64,000 nt of DNA from Cryptomeria japonica. Taxonomy: Eukaryota > Streptophyta > Pinopsida > Cupressales > Cupressaceae. Numbering within the stretch: position 1 is the first letter of the stretch; each line of letters opens with the position of its first letter. The DNA lies in the NCBI RefSeq assembly GCF_030272615.1, contig NC_081405.1, positions 21,986,047-22,050,046 of the forward strand, written 5' to 3'. Made by a program: the position numbers and the translations under genes. A model generated the notes under the pieces. That model saw only the letters and a list, made by a program, of their open reading frames with translations. It ran no database searches and was not told where the DNA came from. Below are positions 46,866 to 57,723 of the stretch, in pieces.

Positions 46866-49800
46866 ATGAGGCCGGTATTCCTGAAGCTTGGCTGGACTTC
46901 ATGTTCAGTGATCATATTACTAGAGCTAGATGGTACTTCCTTGGCTCATGCCAATCTAGGGGATTTCCTAGAAAGAACCAAGAGCCCTCAACCTGGATCA
47001 ATGATGGAGAAAATAGTGAGAAGTGGTCTCGTTGAAGCCGCTGCATTTCCACTTGCCGCACCATGTCCAGATTTGGTGATTGCTTGCATGAATAGGTATG
47101 ATGTAGAGAATAGATGCATCAGAACCAATAATGGTGAGCTTCTAGTTGGTATCAATAGGGAAACAATAATAGTGGTGATGGGTATCCCACACAAGGAATC
47201 ATATGAAGATTGGTCTATTGAGACCTCATACGCCTTATTCTTAGAGAAAAAGAGTATGTATAGGAGTGTAATTGCAAGAAATTGGCTCCTTAGGCTTCAA
47301 AAAGGAGGGTCATGGCTACCAAAACCCCTAACTAGAGAGCACTTCATCTCAGAAGTGTGAGACATTGTTATACTACTGAATAGGCTAAAACGGAACTCAC
47401 ACTCCTTTTACTGGGAAGACTGGATGTATTTTTACATTTAGGTGTTGTTATCCGATGACAGATATCTTGATTGGGCCCAAGTAATTGCAAAGAGACTCCA
47501 TGAAGGTTTAAGTAACTTTGTGGGTATGTCTAGTTTTTATATGTCCTCTTATCTTTTCTTTAGCCTAGCTTGTACCAAAGATTGACCTAGTTTGCTCAAT
47601 AAACCATGGGTGGATGGCATGAAGGTGTATGATTACTACCTTTTGTTACAATAGCAGAAACATGTAGAACATATTTCCAGATGGAATGGTGTCTTCATAG
47701 GGAGACTTGATTTTGAACTTTAGGGTGATGTGAACAAGAGGATGTCAACTGAAGCAATGTAGTTAATAAGTATATACAACAACTTCTTCATTCAATTTCC
47801 TAGGTTCACCTATCTTCGGGTAGGCAGTTTCGAGGGTGAACCACTCAAGCTACCAAGGTATGCCTTTGACAACTATGTACTTATAGAGGTGAGTAGGCAA
47901 CTAGCTCATATCGATAAAAAGTTGGGGGCAAAAGGCGAATCTGGAGTTGCCTTCCCCATTGAACTTGGATATTATAGCTGCAAGTTTGTATCTGATGCTC
48001 TAAATTTGGAATTGGAATTTAAGAGGATGAACCTGCAGCCCTATGTTGCAAGACATAGGTTTGATAGTAGAGGTTATGCCATGGAAAATCTAAATGTGGA
48101 TGACCACTTCCATCATGAACCCTAGTTGGAAGATTACTGGGAGAATTGCAGTGATGAATATGAGGTAAGAAGGAGACTGTGGTCAAGATTTACTCTACAG
48201 TAGATAATCATCATGAATCTTTCTATCAATGTATCCGGAGTTCAGGAGGAAATAGGGGAAGATATTCTAGATCCAAAATTTGACAAGGAAGTTCAAGGAA
48301 AGCCAATCCTTGAGATTGACTGGAATAAAAAGAAAGATGATAACGTTCAAACTAAAACTTTCAATGTTGTTAGGAGAACTAAGAAGTGGTTTAGAGACCA
48401 AAAGTTTAAGAAAGTATCACTCATATCCTCCCATGAACAAAGAGTTGATTCACATACTGTGACTCAACTTCCTATTTCTTCCACTAATGAAATTGATGTT
48501 GTAGGTGGTTCAAAGCCAAGTGTTGAAAAATCCAACCCAGGAGATCAGGAAGGCCACCATTAGGTTCTATAGCAGCTCGAGTAACTTGGTCAAGGAGAAA
48601 GAAAAAGAGTAGAAAGCCAACATTGAGCCAGATTGTTGTGGACCTGGATCCTAGTGAAGAGGTAGAAGTAATAATGAAACAACGGGATTTAGGTGAACAT
48701 GCGGTGCAGGAAATGGACACAAGTAAAGAAACAGAGAGTGAATTGGATCCCATGAACACTCTGGTTATTGTCAATTCACTGGATACTCAGACAACTCCTC
48801 CACCTAAAGAACCTGCAAACACACCGCGATGGTTGGAAGGTGCTATTGGGAAGAAACAAAGTGTGGTTCCAATTACTACTCCTATAGAAGAAATGATTAG
48901 CAAGTGTCTTGGAAAGGTATCCAAGCCAAAAAGACTCAAGACACAAACAATGCTTGAGGTGGATGAAGCAACAGGTCATTGGTCGACCGAGATAGACAAG
49001 GCTACCGAGGATGACTTCATAGTTGAAAATATTGATCTGGGGGTTGCTTCATGATCTGTTGATGTTAAGCATTTGGAGTCTTCCATGAAGAGAATGATTT
49101 CTAGAACATGGAAGAGTGAGAAGGATAAAAGGGAGTTGAAGTAAATCATCACTCAAATGGTTGAGTACATCAATACCATTCATCATCAAAATCCTCAACC
49201 CTTGTCATAGGTGGCAATATCATTTGATCCCAAATCTCCAGCAAATCAAAAGATGTGTGATCAAGTCCATAGAAGCATAATGGTTGCAGAGATGTTCAAT
49301 AGCTGGCTGGATCTTATAATTCAGCAAGGTTCAGACTATATTGTTAGTCTAGTGAAAGTATATGAGGATGTTGTGACTGTGAGCAAAGAACTAGAATTAG
49401 AGGTCATTTCCTGGGAGAAAGAAAGGACCAAATGGGTAGCAGTTCTTACACAGATGACTGATATACAAAAATAGATGAAATTCTTGGTTGAAAAGCCTAT
49501 GGAAAGCCTGGATGATAATGTGTTATATGTGTCAAGGAAAAATGTGGAGCGGCATAGTTCAATTATCAAACAGGGCCACAAAGAATCCACTAAACTGCTA
49601 AAAGAATTGACAAATTTAATTGATACAATGCAAAAGGATCTCAAATGCATTGACATCCAACTGATGAAAGATGATGCCCAAACAATCGAAGCTGCCATAA
49701 AGATGACAAAATTTTTCCAAGAAAGGATACAGCTCATTCAAAAGACAAAGTCCTTGACTATGGATGACTTCTCTAAAGAAGCCAGGATTGAGTCAATGCT

Positions 49801-49882
49801 CACGGTATGTTCTGATCATCTGGAAGCGCACAAGGCAAGGGTGACACAAGTGAATATGGACAAGGAGGTTTGGAAGCAATGA
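46866..49882 (+). pseudogene. extra ORF of unknown function downstream of pol, element G (about 1,000 codons)
   Basis: Starts MRPVFLKLGWTSCSVIILLE. The frame is kept 46866-48563 apart from stops (47358, 47439, 47584, 47654, 48123 and others), shifts once near 48550, then runs to 49882 with stops at 49055, 49142 and 49472. The N-terminal part has NGELLVGINRETIIVVMGIP and LRLQKGGSWLPKPLTREHF; the middle FPIELGYYSCKFVSDALNLE; the C-terminal 300 residues are charged and coiled-coil-like (KDLKCIDIQLMKDDAQTIEA). No clear transmembrane segment, so an env-like label is not supported. No enzyme motif recognised. Its last 240 or so codons lie in the repeated LTR. Confidence 0.7.
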
Positions 49883-50860
49883 ATCCAACACATTAGACTC
49901 CCCTACTTTCTAGGTCATTTTGAACTTCTTGATGACACATTTAGAATGGTGTAGTGTGTGTAGTTCTACGGCAAAGCAAGATAGATTAGTGGCTCCCTCT
50001 GCCACGGTGGAGTCATGATTAATTAGGGGATGAGTTGTCAACCTTTTTGTGGCTGTTTATTTTAGTTTCTCTTTTTTTTAGAAAACAGTTTCTTTTACCT
50101 CTGGTTAAAGTAAAGTTTTAATGATTATGTAACAAACTATGAGCCTGGAGGCTATTTAAGCTAGGAAGTTAGTTTATGTTCAGGTCCAAAAAATTGTGAT
50201 TTTACGAGGAACAAGCAGTATCTATTTTTTTGTGAATTTTTTGAAATCTGGAATGACTGGTTTAGTAATGAAATGTTATGGTGTGCAGTCTTTGAATCTA
50301 TGTGATTAAGGATTGGCTATTTTTCTTAAGAAATCAGCTAATGTGCATGATATCATTTTGTTATCAGTTATTCCTATGTTTTCTGAAATCATTGTTACAT
50401 TATTTACAAGTAAATTCAGTGTGCATTGAGTTGTGGTGATCCCCCTTGTCCTGTGAGGCATGAGAGAAAATCAATCAAAGTTCATACTGCTATGCATTTG
50501 CTTTTTCTCTGAATTTATGTGATGAACATGTGTGAAAATCAGAGTCTGTGAGCTCTTATTTGATCTTCAAAATACTCTTTCTATTTTATGTTAAAAGCAT
50601 TCCTTTGTGTTGATGGATGAATGCTAAAGCCTTTCCATGCTTTCTGGTTAAAAGTGTATTCGTTTCAAATTTTTCTGCATAAAATTCATTGCAAATCATA
50701 TGAGGAGCTGCCCTCTAATGCAGAGGATGGAGTTTTAATTGATTCATCCAATTGTTGGTTTATTTATTTCCTTTCATAAAGGGGTGTACAAGAGTAATAT
50801 TATTGTTCAAAGAAAGTAAACATTACAATTTGAAGAAAGGGACAAATATGTTAACAAACA
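49165..50860 (+). repeat. 3' LTR of element G (minimum extent)
   Basis: Aligns with 34307-34625 plus 38555-39922 at roughly nine bases in ten by eye. 49165 is only where the 5' copy begins, so the real LTR may be longer. Ends TTAACAAACA (50860), matching TTGACCAACA at 39922. Confidence 0.82.
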
Positions 50861-51765
50861 CATTGGTATTATTACACATAATAGAAATAGCTTCATCATA
50901 CACCACTCTGATATCCTTAAGAGTTTGTTTCATCAACATAACTTGAGTACATCAAGATACTACCAAAATGTATTATACTTCTGCTTTAGATAATGATATT
51001 GAGTCCTACTTCTTACTTAACCATGAAACCGATCTGGCTCGCAAAAAGAATGCCCCACCATTGGTGCTTTTCCTATCATCATTGCTTTTGGCCCAATCAA
51101 CATCAATGTATTATTTCAACATAAAATCTCCATGATTATTGTACCAAAGACCAAAACCTTGAGTCCCTTTCAATTATTTAAAAATCCTCTTCACTACTTG
51201 TTCATGTGATTTCTTTGAATTAGCCTAAAATCTTAGAACTAAACATATAGCTTGCATAAATCTGGTCTAGAGGTAGTTAGATATAACAGTCCTCTAATCA
51301 TAGAACTGTACTTCTTTTGATCAACATCTAGAGATGTATCATCTTTTCTTAATCTGCAACCAACAATTAAAGGGTTAGTAATTGTTTTGCACTTCTCCAT
51401 ATCAAGCTTCTCTAACATATCTTTGACATATTTAGCTTGAGAAATATAGATTTTGTCTTCCAACTGAGTATCTTGTAGACAAAGACAGAATGAAATCTCA
51501 CCAATCATTGACATGTCAAATTACTTCTACATCTCTTTTGTAAATTCTTTATATAAATAATTTCTTCATCCAAATATAATATCATCAACATAGACAATCA
51601 CAATCAGCAACTTGATACCTTCAACCTTGAAATAAATATTGTTGTCTATAGTTCCTTTCTTGAAGTTTTGTTGTAACAAATATTTGTCCAATCTAGCATA
51701 CCAAGCTCTAGGTGTTTGTTTGATTCCATACACTGCCTTATTTAACCTATAAATTTCATTGGTCC
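50861..51765 (-). pseudogene. copia RT and partial RNase H, element H
   Basis: From 51765 leftwards: RLNKAVYGIKQTPRAWYARLDKYLL, then LLIVIVYVDDIIFGW with the YVDD box intact (about 51580), ISQAKYVKDMLEKLDMEKCK, YSSMIRGLLYLTTSRPD, then RNase H (DDRKSTxG-like, SWLSKKxDSISLSKAEY region near 50985) ending near ISIMCNNTN where G begins. Frame changes and stops are present. Confidence 0.8.
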
Positions 51766-53313
51766 ACCATCATACTTCTTGAGATTAATGAACTTATCTT
51801 TATCTTCAATCATGTGATTTGAAAATTTGAAATTAATGATCCACATCCTTGATTCCACCTAAGCATAAAGTGCAGTTTTTTCTTTTTCAATCTCTCTATT
51901 ATCTTCAACACCTTCTCATTTTCTGAACCTATCTCAAGGTTCTTCTCTTATATACCTAAAAATAAAGATTATTCATTTGATTCCTCACCATCTTCATCCT
52001 TAGATGAATGCAAATCCATAGAACAAAAAGTTTTTTTTTCCTTTATCTTTATCATTTGTCCTTTTCTTAATATCATGCTTTTTGTATCTACTTTTCTTTT
52101 CATCATCATTGGGTTTCTTGTAATCTTCCTTATACATACATACATTTTTAATCATAATGACTAATTCAACCATAATTAAAGCATTTCAAGGGTAATTTAC
52201 CTTTGTACTTTCCAATTCCTCTCTTTAATCTTCTTGTAAAGCTCACTTCAATTTCATCCAAGTTTTCACTTGTTTCCAGTTCATCTTCTAATATCCTTGA
52301 AACGTTAAAAGTAGCTTCATTTTGGTAGGTTTTTATATCATCCATCTTTCCAATTTCAAATGCATAAAATATTTTGATCAGTTGATCAATCAAGTATTTA
52401 TTCAGACCATGACATTCTTTATTGCACATTTATTCAGTTTGTAGGGTTTGGTTAGTGTAAATAAGATCTTTCTTATAACATCACCTTCTTTTAAGGTTCC
52501 ACCAACAAGTCGAATAGCCTCAACAGTATCATTTACTCTATGTATGTGATTCTCAAGACTTTCATCATTAGTCATTCTCAAACATTCATACTTTTATTTC
52601 AGATTGATCAACCTAGCTTGCTTTTGTTGCAAGGTGTATGCCCTTGGTCTCCTTGTGTTGTGCAGTGCAACACTTGGGTTTGTGACATGGCTTACTGCCT
52701 CCTATGGATTCTATGTCTAGTGGTTTTGTCGGGCATTTACAGGTCGATCTTTTGGTGCAATAGAAACCATACTTGTAACAAGTTGTATCAGACCTTGGTC
52801 ATAGGTTCAAACCCCTTGCTTGCACTATAGGAGGATTGTTGCAAGGTGTGCACCCTTGGTATCCTTGTGCTATGCAGCATAGCACTTAGGTTTGTGACAT
52901 GGCTTAACTACCTCCTGTGGATTCTATAAGTCTAGTGGTTGTATCGATTGGTACAACAACAATGACACTTGTAACAACTTTGTCTTTGGATCACCTTCAT
53001 ATGCATAACACAACTTATTCCAAGTCTCCTTATTTTCTTTCAATCATTTAACCTTTTCAAATATAGCATTAGTTAGACTACTACTAAGTACTATTTTAGA
53101 TTTTACATTTGTCTAACTTGTTGTAGATCCATTTAGAGGATAACTAGATTGAATAATATCCCAAATTCAATTCTACAAAGTCTCCAAGTAAGATTCCATT
53201 TTGTCATTCCAATAAGGGAAATTCATCCCATCAAATATCGGTGCCTTAAGATAAAGTTACTGCAACATTCTGAATCTACCTCAAGCAGTTGAGATTTTCA
53301 AAGAGGAACCACA
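51766..53313 (-). pseudogene. copia gag and decayed protease, element H
   Basis: Left end: NHMIEDKDKFINLKKYDGG (51770-51830), the sequence after the copia protease site; the DSG motif itself is gone (WIINFKFSNHM). Then LKRGIGKYKGKLPLKCFNYG (52166-52230), a zinc knuckle with its second Cys lost, and UBN2-type gag (NHIHRVNDTVEAIRLVGG, LPYKLN) up to about 53300. A tandem repeat interrupts it at 52624-52990. Confidence 0.78.
52624..52990. repeat. 212-bp unit in tandem (two copies, second shortened), possibly a tRNA-type SINE
   Basis: Units start TTGTTGCAAGGTGT at 52624 and 52836 and share CCTTGTG, GTTTGTGACATGGCTTA, GGATTCTAT and TCTAGTGGTT. The first unit contains GGTTCAAACCCC (52804-52815), a good match to the Pol III box B. 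A box A at proper spacing is not convincing. It lies inside the gag of H. Confidence 0.6.
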
Positions 53314-53327
53314 ACTCTGATACCAAT
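53314..53327 (-). promoter_or_regulatory. primer binding site, element H
   Basis: ACTCTGATACCAAT on the plus strand next to the LTR: TGGTATCAGAG on the element strand, complementary to initiator Met tRNA. Confidence 0.88.
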
Positions 53328-53730
53328 TGTTGAACACACATCAGGACTGAGATGGGGGGTGGGGTGAATCAGTCTAAAACTTTAAAATAGATTAATTATA
53401 AACATCACCAACTATAATAGCAATAACAAATCAATCATCAACCATTAGCAAATAAACACTATATTTATGTGGAAAACCCAAGTAGGTAAAAACCATAGTG
53501 AGAATTTAACTCACAATGTGAATATGAATGATTACAAAGTTATAGGCTTACTGCCAAGGAACAACAACACTTAATAGACTTGCAAGGATAATGCACACTA
53601 CCTTAGGGAAAGATATAAGGAGTTGCACAACTGAGGCTCACTACTTCAGGGCAAGATACACGCTACTATTAAAGGGCACACTATCAATTATCAATGAAGG
53701 AAATAGTAGAATGGAAAATGAGAAGGATCT
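53328..53730 (-). repeat. 5' LTR of element H, first part
   Basis: Starts TGTTGAACACAC on the plus strand, with hairpin GACTGA (53345-53350) / TCAGTC (53369-53374) around a G-rich loop and a GGAAAACCC..TAAAAACC motif near 53470. Interrupted at 53730 by element I; the last five bases, GATCT, are the target duplication. Confidence 0.85.
53726..53730. repeat. target site duplication of element I, left copy
   Basis: GATCT, repeated at 59161-59165. Confidence 0.95.
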
Positions 53731-55381
53731 TGATGCCGGAGCATCTAGGAGGGAAAATGAACAAAGGAGGACACCAAAGACTAAGGAGAGTGATATGACA
53801 TCACTAGAGGTCAATTGGAATGTTTTGAAGCCTATAATGGCCTATTGTAATGTTGAATTCAATAAATTATGTAAAAATGCTAAAGGTCCTGATAAAGGCC
53901 TAAGGACCAAAATGCAATGTAATAGGATGATGGAGTCTAGATAGGTTGGATAGGAGTTTATTGTGATTTAATGATCTTATTATGTCAAAATAAGTTGAAT
54001 GGGATAGGTTTTAGTTGATTAAAAGTATTAGAAATAAAGTTGAAAATTCAAATTTTGAATTTCAACAACTAGTTCCAGTTTTGGTGGGAAATAAGTTTTA
54101 GAGTTGTTTTGACATTTTAATCACTTGGATTAGTTGGAGATTGGTTGGAGTTGGTTGGGGAAGGTCTTATAAAGTCTCTAAAGTAATTTTTGTGTGGTTG
54201 GATGATGCTGGTACGGACTTGTACGGACTGTCTCAGAAAATTAATTAAAAAACTCTTTATTTGCTGTCAAATCCTTGTTTTTTCATGCTTTCTTTGCATT
54301 GAAAGGCTAAGGGATCATCATTACTGTACATTGGGGGTTTATTGGTTATTCCTTTGATGTATTGAGTGCATTTTTGAAGTCTTGAAAGTATCATATTTTT
54401 ATTTATTGCTGACTATCCCAGAAAAGACAGTGATTTTTTCACTAATTTGTGAATTTCCAAGCATGTAAGGATCCATCCTATGAATGTACAGGTATGATTC
54501 TCATAGGATGGATGCCAAATAACATGTACAATAGTTTACTAACCCATGATTGACAGGAAGGAGTGAAGAGTGCAGGTGTACACCATGAAAGTTGCATGAA
54601 AGTTGAAGAAAAGTGACTGGAAATGAGTGAAAATGAAGGCTAGAGTGTAGCAGCAGAGAATCTAATTGAACAAGGGGGGTATTTTATGCATTGAAGTGTC
54701 TAGAAACACCATTTTAAAGGTGTTTGAACTTTGGTTGAGCCTTGGAAGTGATTGGAAGTGATATTTCTAGAAAGCCCTAGGAAAAAGGGTGATTTAGTGA
54801 GGTTTTTGGTGTTTGGGTATCTAGGAGTGCAACCAAGACCTAAGACCTGAAAAATCCTTGGTTTGGGAACATAATAAGAGACTGTACAAAAGGGTTTAAT
54901 CTGGTGTTAAGTTTTGTTGGTACTTCCTTTGTAAAGTGGGTGGTTTTTAAGGCTAAAAAGGGGCACATTTGAGGACAGAAAAGGGTCTGTCCAAAACAAC
55001 CTATATTGGTTTTCTGATATGTTGTGTAACATCCAAATGGGTGTCTAAATATGTAATTTTTTTGTCAAGTGTTTTGGGATGATTTGGAGAAAAGTTGAAA
55101 ATACCCGATTTGGAGGCTACAAGGAATAGAGCCTAGAAGAGCAAGTTTGGTTTATGAGTTTGAGTCTGAGTTTGGGGGTGTGTAGAACCTTGTCTTATGG
55201 TGTTTGGGATGTGTTAAGACCAATAGAGGTGTTGGAACAAACCATTTTGATGTTATCCTTGGTTGGGTGTGTTGAGTTGAGTTTGGTTTTGAATCACCTA
55301 GCATGTAGAGGATCCTTTGATGTGTCTCCTTGAGTTGATTTAATCCTTAGGGAGAGTTCCAGAGTTGATCTCTCTGCATCA
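53731..55381 (+). repeat. 5' LTR of element I (1,651 bp)
   Basis: TGATGCCGGAGC..CTCTGCATCA. TATA-like TATAAAG at 54168-54174. Its first 214 bp hold the reading frame that ends the gag ORF when present in the 3' copy. Confidence 0.95.
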
Positions 55382-55382
55382 A

Positions 55383-55394
55383 GTGGTATCAGAG
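55383..55394 (+). promoter_or_regulatory. primer binding site, element I
   Basis: TGGTATCAGAGC, two bases after the LTR; perfect match to the plant initiator Met tRNA 3' end. Confidence 0.93.
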
Positions 55395-55419
55395 CATCAG
55401 TAAAAGATCTGGTGAAGGT

Positions 55420-57723
55420 TTGGTAAGGGTAGTTATGGCACCTAAGAATCAATTGGCAAGAGAACTAGAAGAATTGAAGGAAATCCTAGAAAGGGAAAGA
55501 AGGGAAAGAAGGGAACAAGATGCAACAAGAGAGCAGGCTAAAGCAAGAGAAGAAAGACAATGGAGAAGACAAAGAGAGAATATGCAAGCAAGGATAGAAA
55601 ACCTTGAGAGGGATAGAAGAAGAAGAATGGAGCAAGACAACATAGGGAACAATGATGAAGAAGAAGTGAATGAGGTAGCAGACCAAGAGCAGCCAACAAA
55701 TGACATAGATGACCCTGAAGAAAGAAGGTTGGTTAGATTGTTGAAGGCAGTACAAGGTAGTGGAGGTAAGAGTCATATTGATTTGCCTATCTATCAGGGG
55801 AAGATGGATAGTGAAGAGGTGTTGGGATGGCTTGATGCCTTGGATAACTATTTTGAGTTTGAAGAAATGGAAGAGGAGAAGAAAGTGAAATTTGCAAAGA
55901 CAAAGTTGAGAGGTACAGCATTGACATGGTGGACTAGTTTTCAAAATGATAGGATGGTAAGAGGATTAACAAAAGTGTCTACATGGTCAAGGATGAGAAG
56001 TTTGATGAAGGAGCAGTTCCTACCTTCTGATTATACCATTCATGTGAAGAGGATGAGGCAAAATCTGAAGCAAAAAGAAATGGATGTAATGGCTTATACT
56101 GAGCAATTTCACAAGCTTAGTATTAGAGGAGGATATGAGGAAGAAGAGGAGAAAATAGCCAGGTATATAAATGGCTTGAGATACAACTTACAAGATGAGA
56201 TTGGTCTACAAGTACCTAGAACCTTGGGTGAATGCTATCAGTTGGCCATTAGGGCTGAGGAGAAGTTGAAGAGAAAACAAGAAAGATCAAGTAATGGTGG
56301 AAGAGGAGGCATTTCTAATAGAGGAAGAGGTAATAGAGATCAAGGGCAAGGCAACAATGAGAAAGGCAAAGAAAGTTTTTCAGAACCAAGAGGAGGATAC
56401 AACCCTAGAGGTGGTAGATTTGGAGGAGGAAGAGGAAGTGGAATCTTTCCAGGTAAGTGTTTTCATTGCAATGAGATTGGGCACCAATCATTCAGATGCC
56501 CTAAGTGGAATGAATCAGAACAAGGCAGAGATAGAAGAGTGTATATGGTACAAGAAGATGAGAAGAAAGAAGAATCAAAGAGAGTAGACCCAGTTCTTGA
56601 AGGTGACTTCTTGATGGTAAGGCAAGGTGAGAAACTTCAGCAAGAACCAAAGGTAACAATCTTTAGAACTACTTGTTTATGCAAAGGAAAGATATGTAAG
56701 GTAATCATTGATTCAGGATCACATAGTAATCTTGTGTCTCTTGATATGATAACCAAGTTAGGAATTGTACCATTTGACCATCCTAATCCCTACAAGGCCA
56801 CTTGGGTCACCCAACAACAGCATGTAGAGGTTAGTTTGAAGGCTTATGTGAATTTTTCTATTGGTCCATATCAGGATAAGGTGTTATGTGATGTGGTCCC
56901 TATGACTTGTGCACATTTGAACTTAGGAAGACCTTGGCAGCATAGTAGAAGGACACTCCATGATGGTTTTGATAACACATATATGGTTCATAAAGATGGT
57001 CAGAAGTATAAATTGAATCCTTTACCTTTGGGGGTCTTGAAAGAGCATCCTATAATATGTTTTGGGGAGCATTTACCAATGATAAGGCAGGTTGAAAAAC
57101 AAGAAGATACTGGTTGGAAGGAAGATGTTAATTTGCAGCAGACAATGAGGAAGAATAGTCCTCTTCATGATGATTTATGGGATTTATCTTTTGTACAAGT
57201 TGGTTCAGTAAAATGTCCTATTGTTGAGCAAGGATATGTGGGTGTGAAAGAGAAGTTGCAGGTACAGCAAGTGGATCAGAGAAGAGCAGATGTACAGACT
57301 AGTTATGAGCAGCCATGTCCTAGACAAGGACACACCAAAGCATGTTTTGTTTCTAATCCATTTTGTGATGTGAGTACAGGTTGGAAAGGAAGGAAGCAGG
57401 TCACATTTGGGGACTATCTGATCCCTACTCAAAGGATGATAGCAAAAAGAAATCAGACTGATCATTGGAGCAATTCTTGGGACAAGAATTTTCTTATTGG
57501 TGGGGAGTATGATGCCGGAGCATCCAGGAGGGCAAATGAACAAAGGAGGACACCAAAGACTAAGGAGAGTGATATGACATCACTAGAGGTCAATTGGAAT
57601 GTTTTGAAGCCTATAATGGCCTATTGTAATGTTGAATTCAATAAATTATGTAAAAATCCTAAAGGTCCTGATAAAGGCCTAAGGACCAAAATGCAATGTA
57701 ATAGGATGATGGAGTCTAGATAG
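55420..57723 (+). CDS. gag-protease polyprotein of element I (767 aa, intact)
   Basis: Open from MVRVVMAPKNQLARELEE; a second Met (residue 6, MAPKNQ) at 55435 may be the real start. Residues 10-100: charged coiled coil, very rich in Arg and Glu. About 120-290: Retrotrans_gag capsid (LPIYQGKMDSEEVLGWLDAL, TALTWWTSF). About 295-345: Gly/Arg-rich. Zinc knuckle CFHCNEIGHQSFRC at about 346-359. Aspartic protease at about 420-530 with IIDSGSHSNLVS, the catalytic Asp kept. The C-terminal tail reads across the PPT into the 3' LTR (last 71 codons) and ends TAG at 57721-57723. No RT or integrase. Gag should form particles packaging the element RNA (family knowledge). Confidence 0.92.
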   Translation: MVRVVMAPKNQLARELEELKEILERERRERREQDATREQAKAREERQWRRQRENMQARIENLERDRRRRMEQDNIGNNDEEEVNEVADQEQPTNDIDDPEERRLVRLLKAVQGSGGKSHIDLPIYQGKMDSEEVLGWLDALDNYFEFEEMEEEKKVKFAKTKLRGTALTWWTSFQNDRMVRGLTKVSTWSRMRSLMKEQFLPSDYTIHVKRMRQNLKQKEMDVMAYTEQFHKLSIRGGYEEEEEKIARYINGLRYNLQDEIGLQVPRTLGECYQLAIRAEEKLKRKQERSSNGGRGGISNRGRGNRDQGQGNNEKGKESFSEPRGGYNPRGGRFGGGRGSGIFPGKCFHCNEIGHQSFRCPKWNESEQGRDRRVYMVQEDEKKEESKRVDPVLEGDFLMVRQGEKLQQEPKVTIFRTTCLCKGKICKVIIDSGSHSNLVSLDMITKLGIVPFDHPNPYKATWVTQQQHVEVSLKAYVNFSIGPYQDKVLCDVVPMTCAHLNLGRPWQHSRRTLHDGFDNTYMVHKDGQKYKLNPLPLGVLKEHPIICFGEHLPMIRQVEKQEDTGWKEDVNLQQTMRKNSPLHDDLWDLSFVQVGSVKCPIVEQGYVGVKEKLQVQQVDQRRADVQTSYEQPCPRQGHTKACFVSNPFCDVSTGWKGRKQVTFGDYLIPTQRMIAKRNQTDHWSNSWDKNFLIGGEYDAGASRRANEQRRTPKTKESDMTSLEVNWNVLKPIMAYCNVEFNKLCKNPKGPDKGLRTKMQCNRMMESR
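57497..57509 (+). promoter_or_regulatory. polypurine tract of element I
   Basis: TTGGTGGGGAGTA immediately before the 3' LTR; it lies inside the coding sequence. Confidence 0.7.

Larger units (their letters stand above)
50861..53327 (-). mobile_element. Ty1/copia fragment H, internally deleted
   Basis: Minus strand from the PBS at 53314-53327 leftwards: UBN2-type gag (with a repeat inserted), decayed zinc knuckle, remnant protease, then a jump straight to RT and the start of RNase H. Integrase and N-terminal RT are missing. It is cut at 50861 by the end of gypsy element G inside RNase H. Confidence 0.82.

Noticed and set aside
46866-49882. Calling the extra ORF of G an env-like gene
   Set aside because: Position fits, but no signal peptide, transmembrane helix or glycoprotein-like Cys pattern is visible.
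52804-52815. tRNA gene
   Set aside because: Only a box-B-like sequence; no cloverleaf, anticodon stem or acceptor pairing could be drawn.
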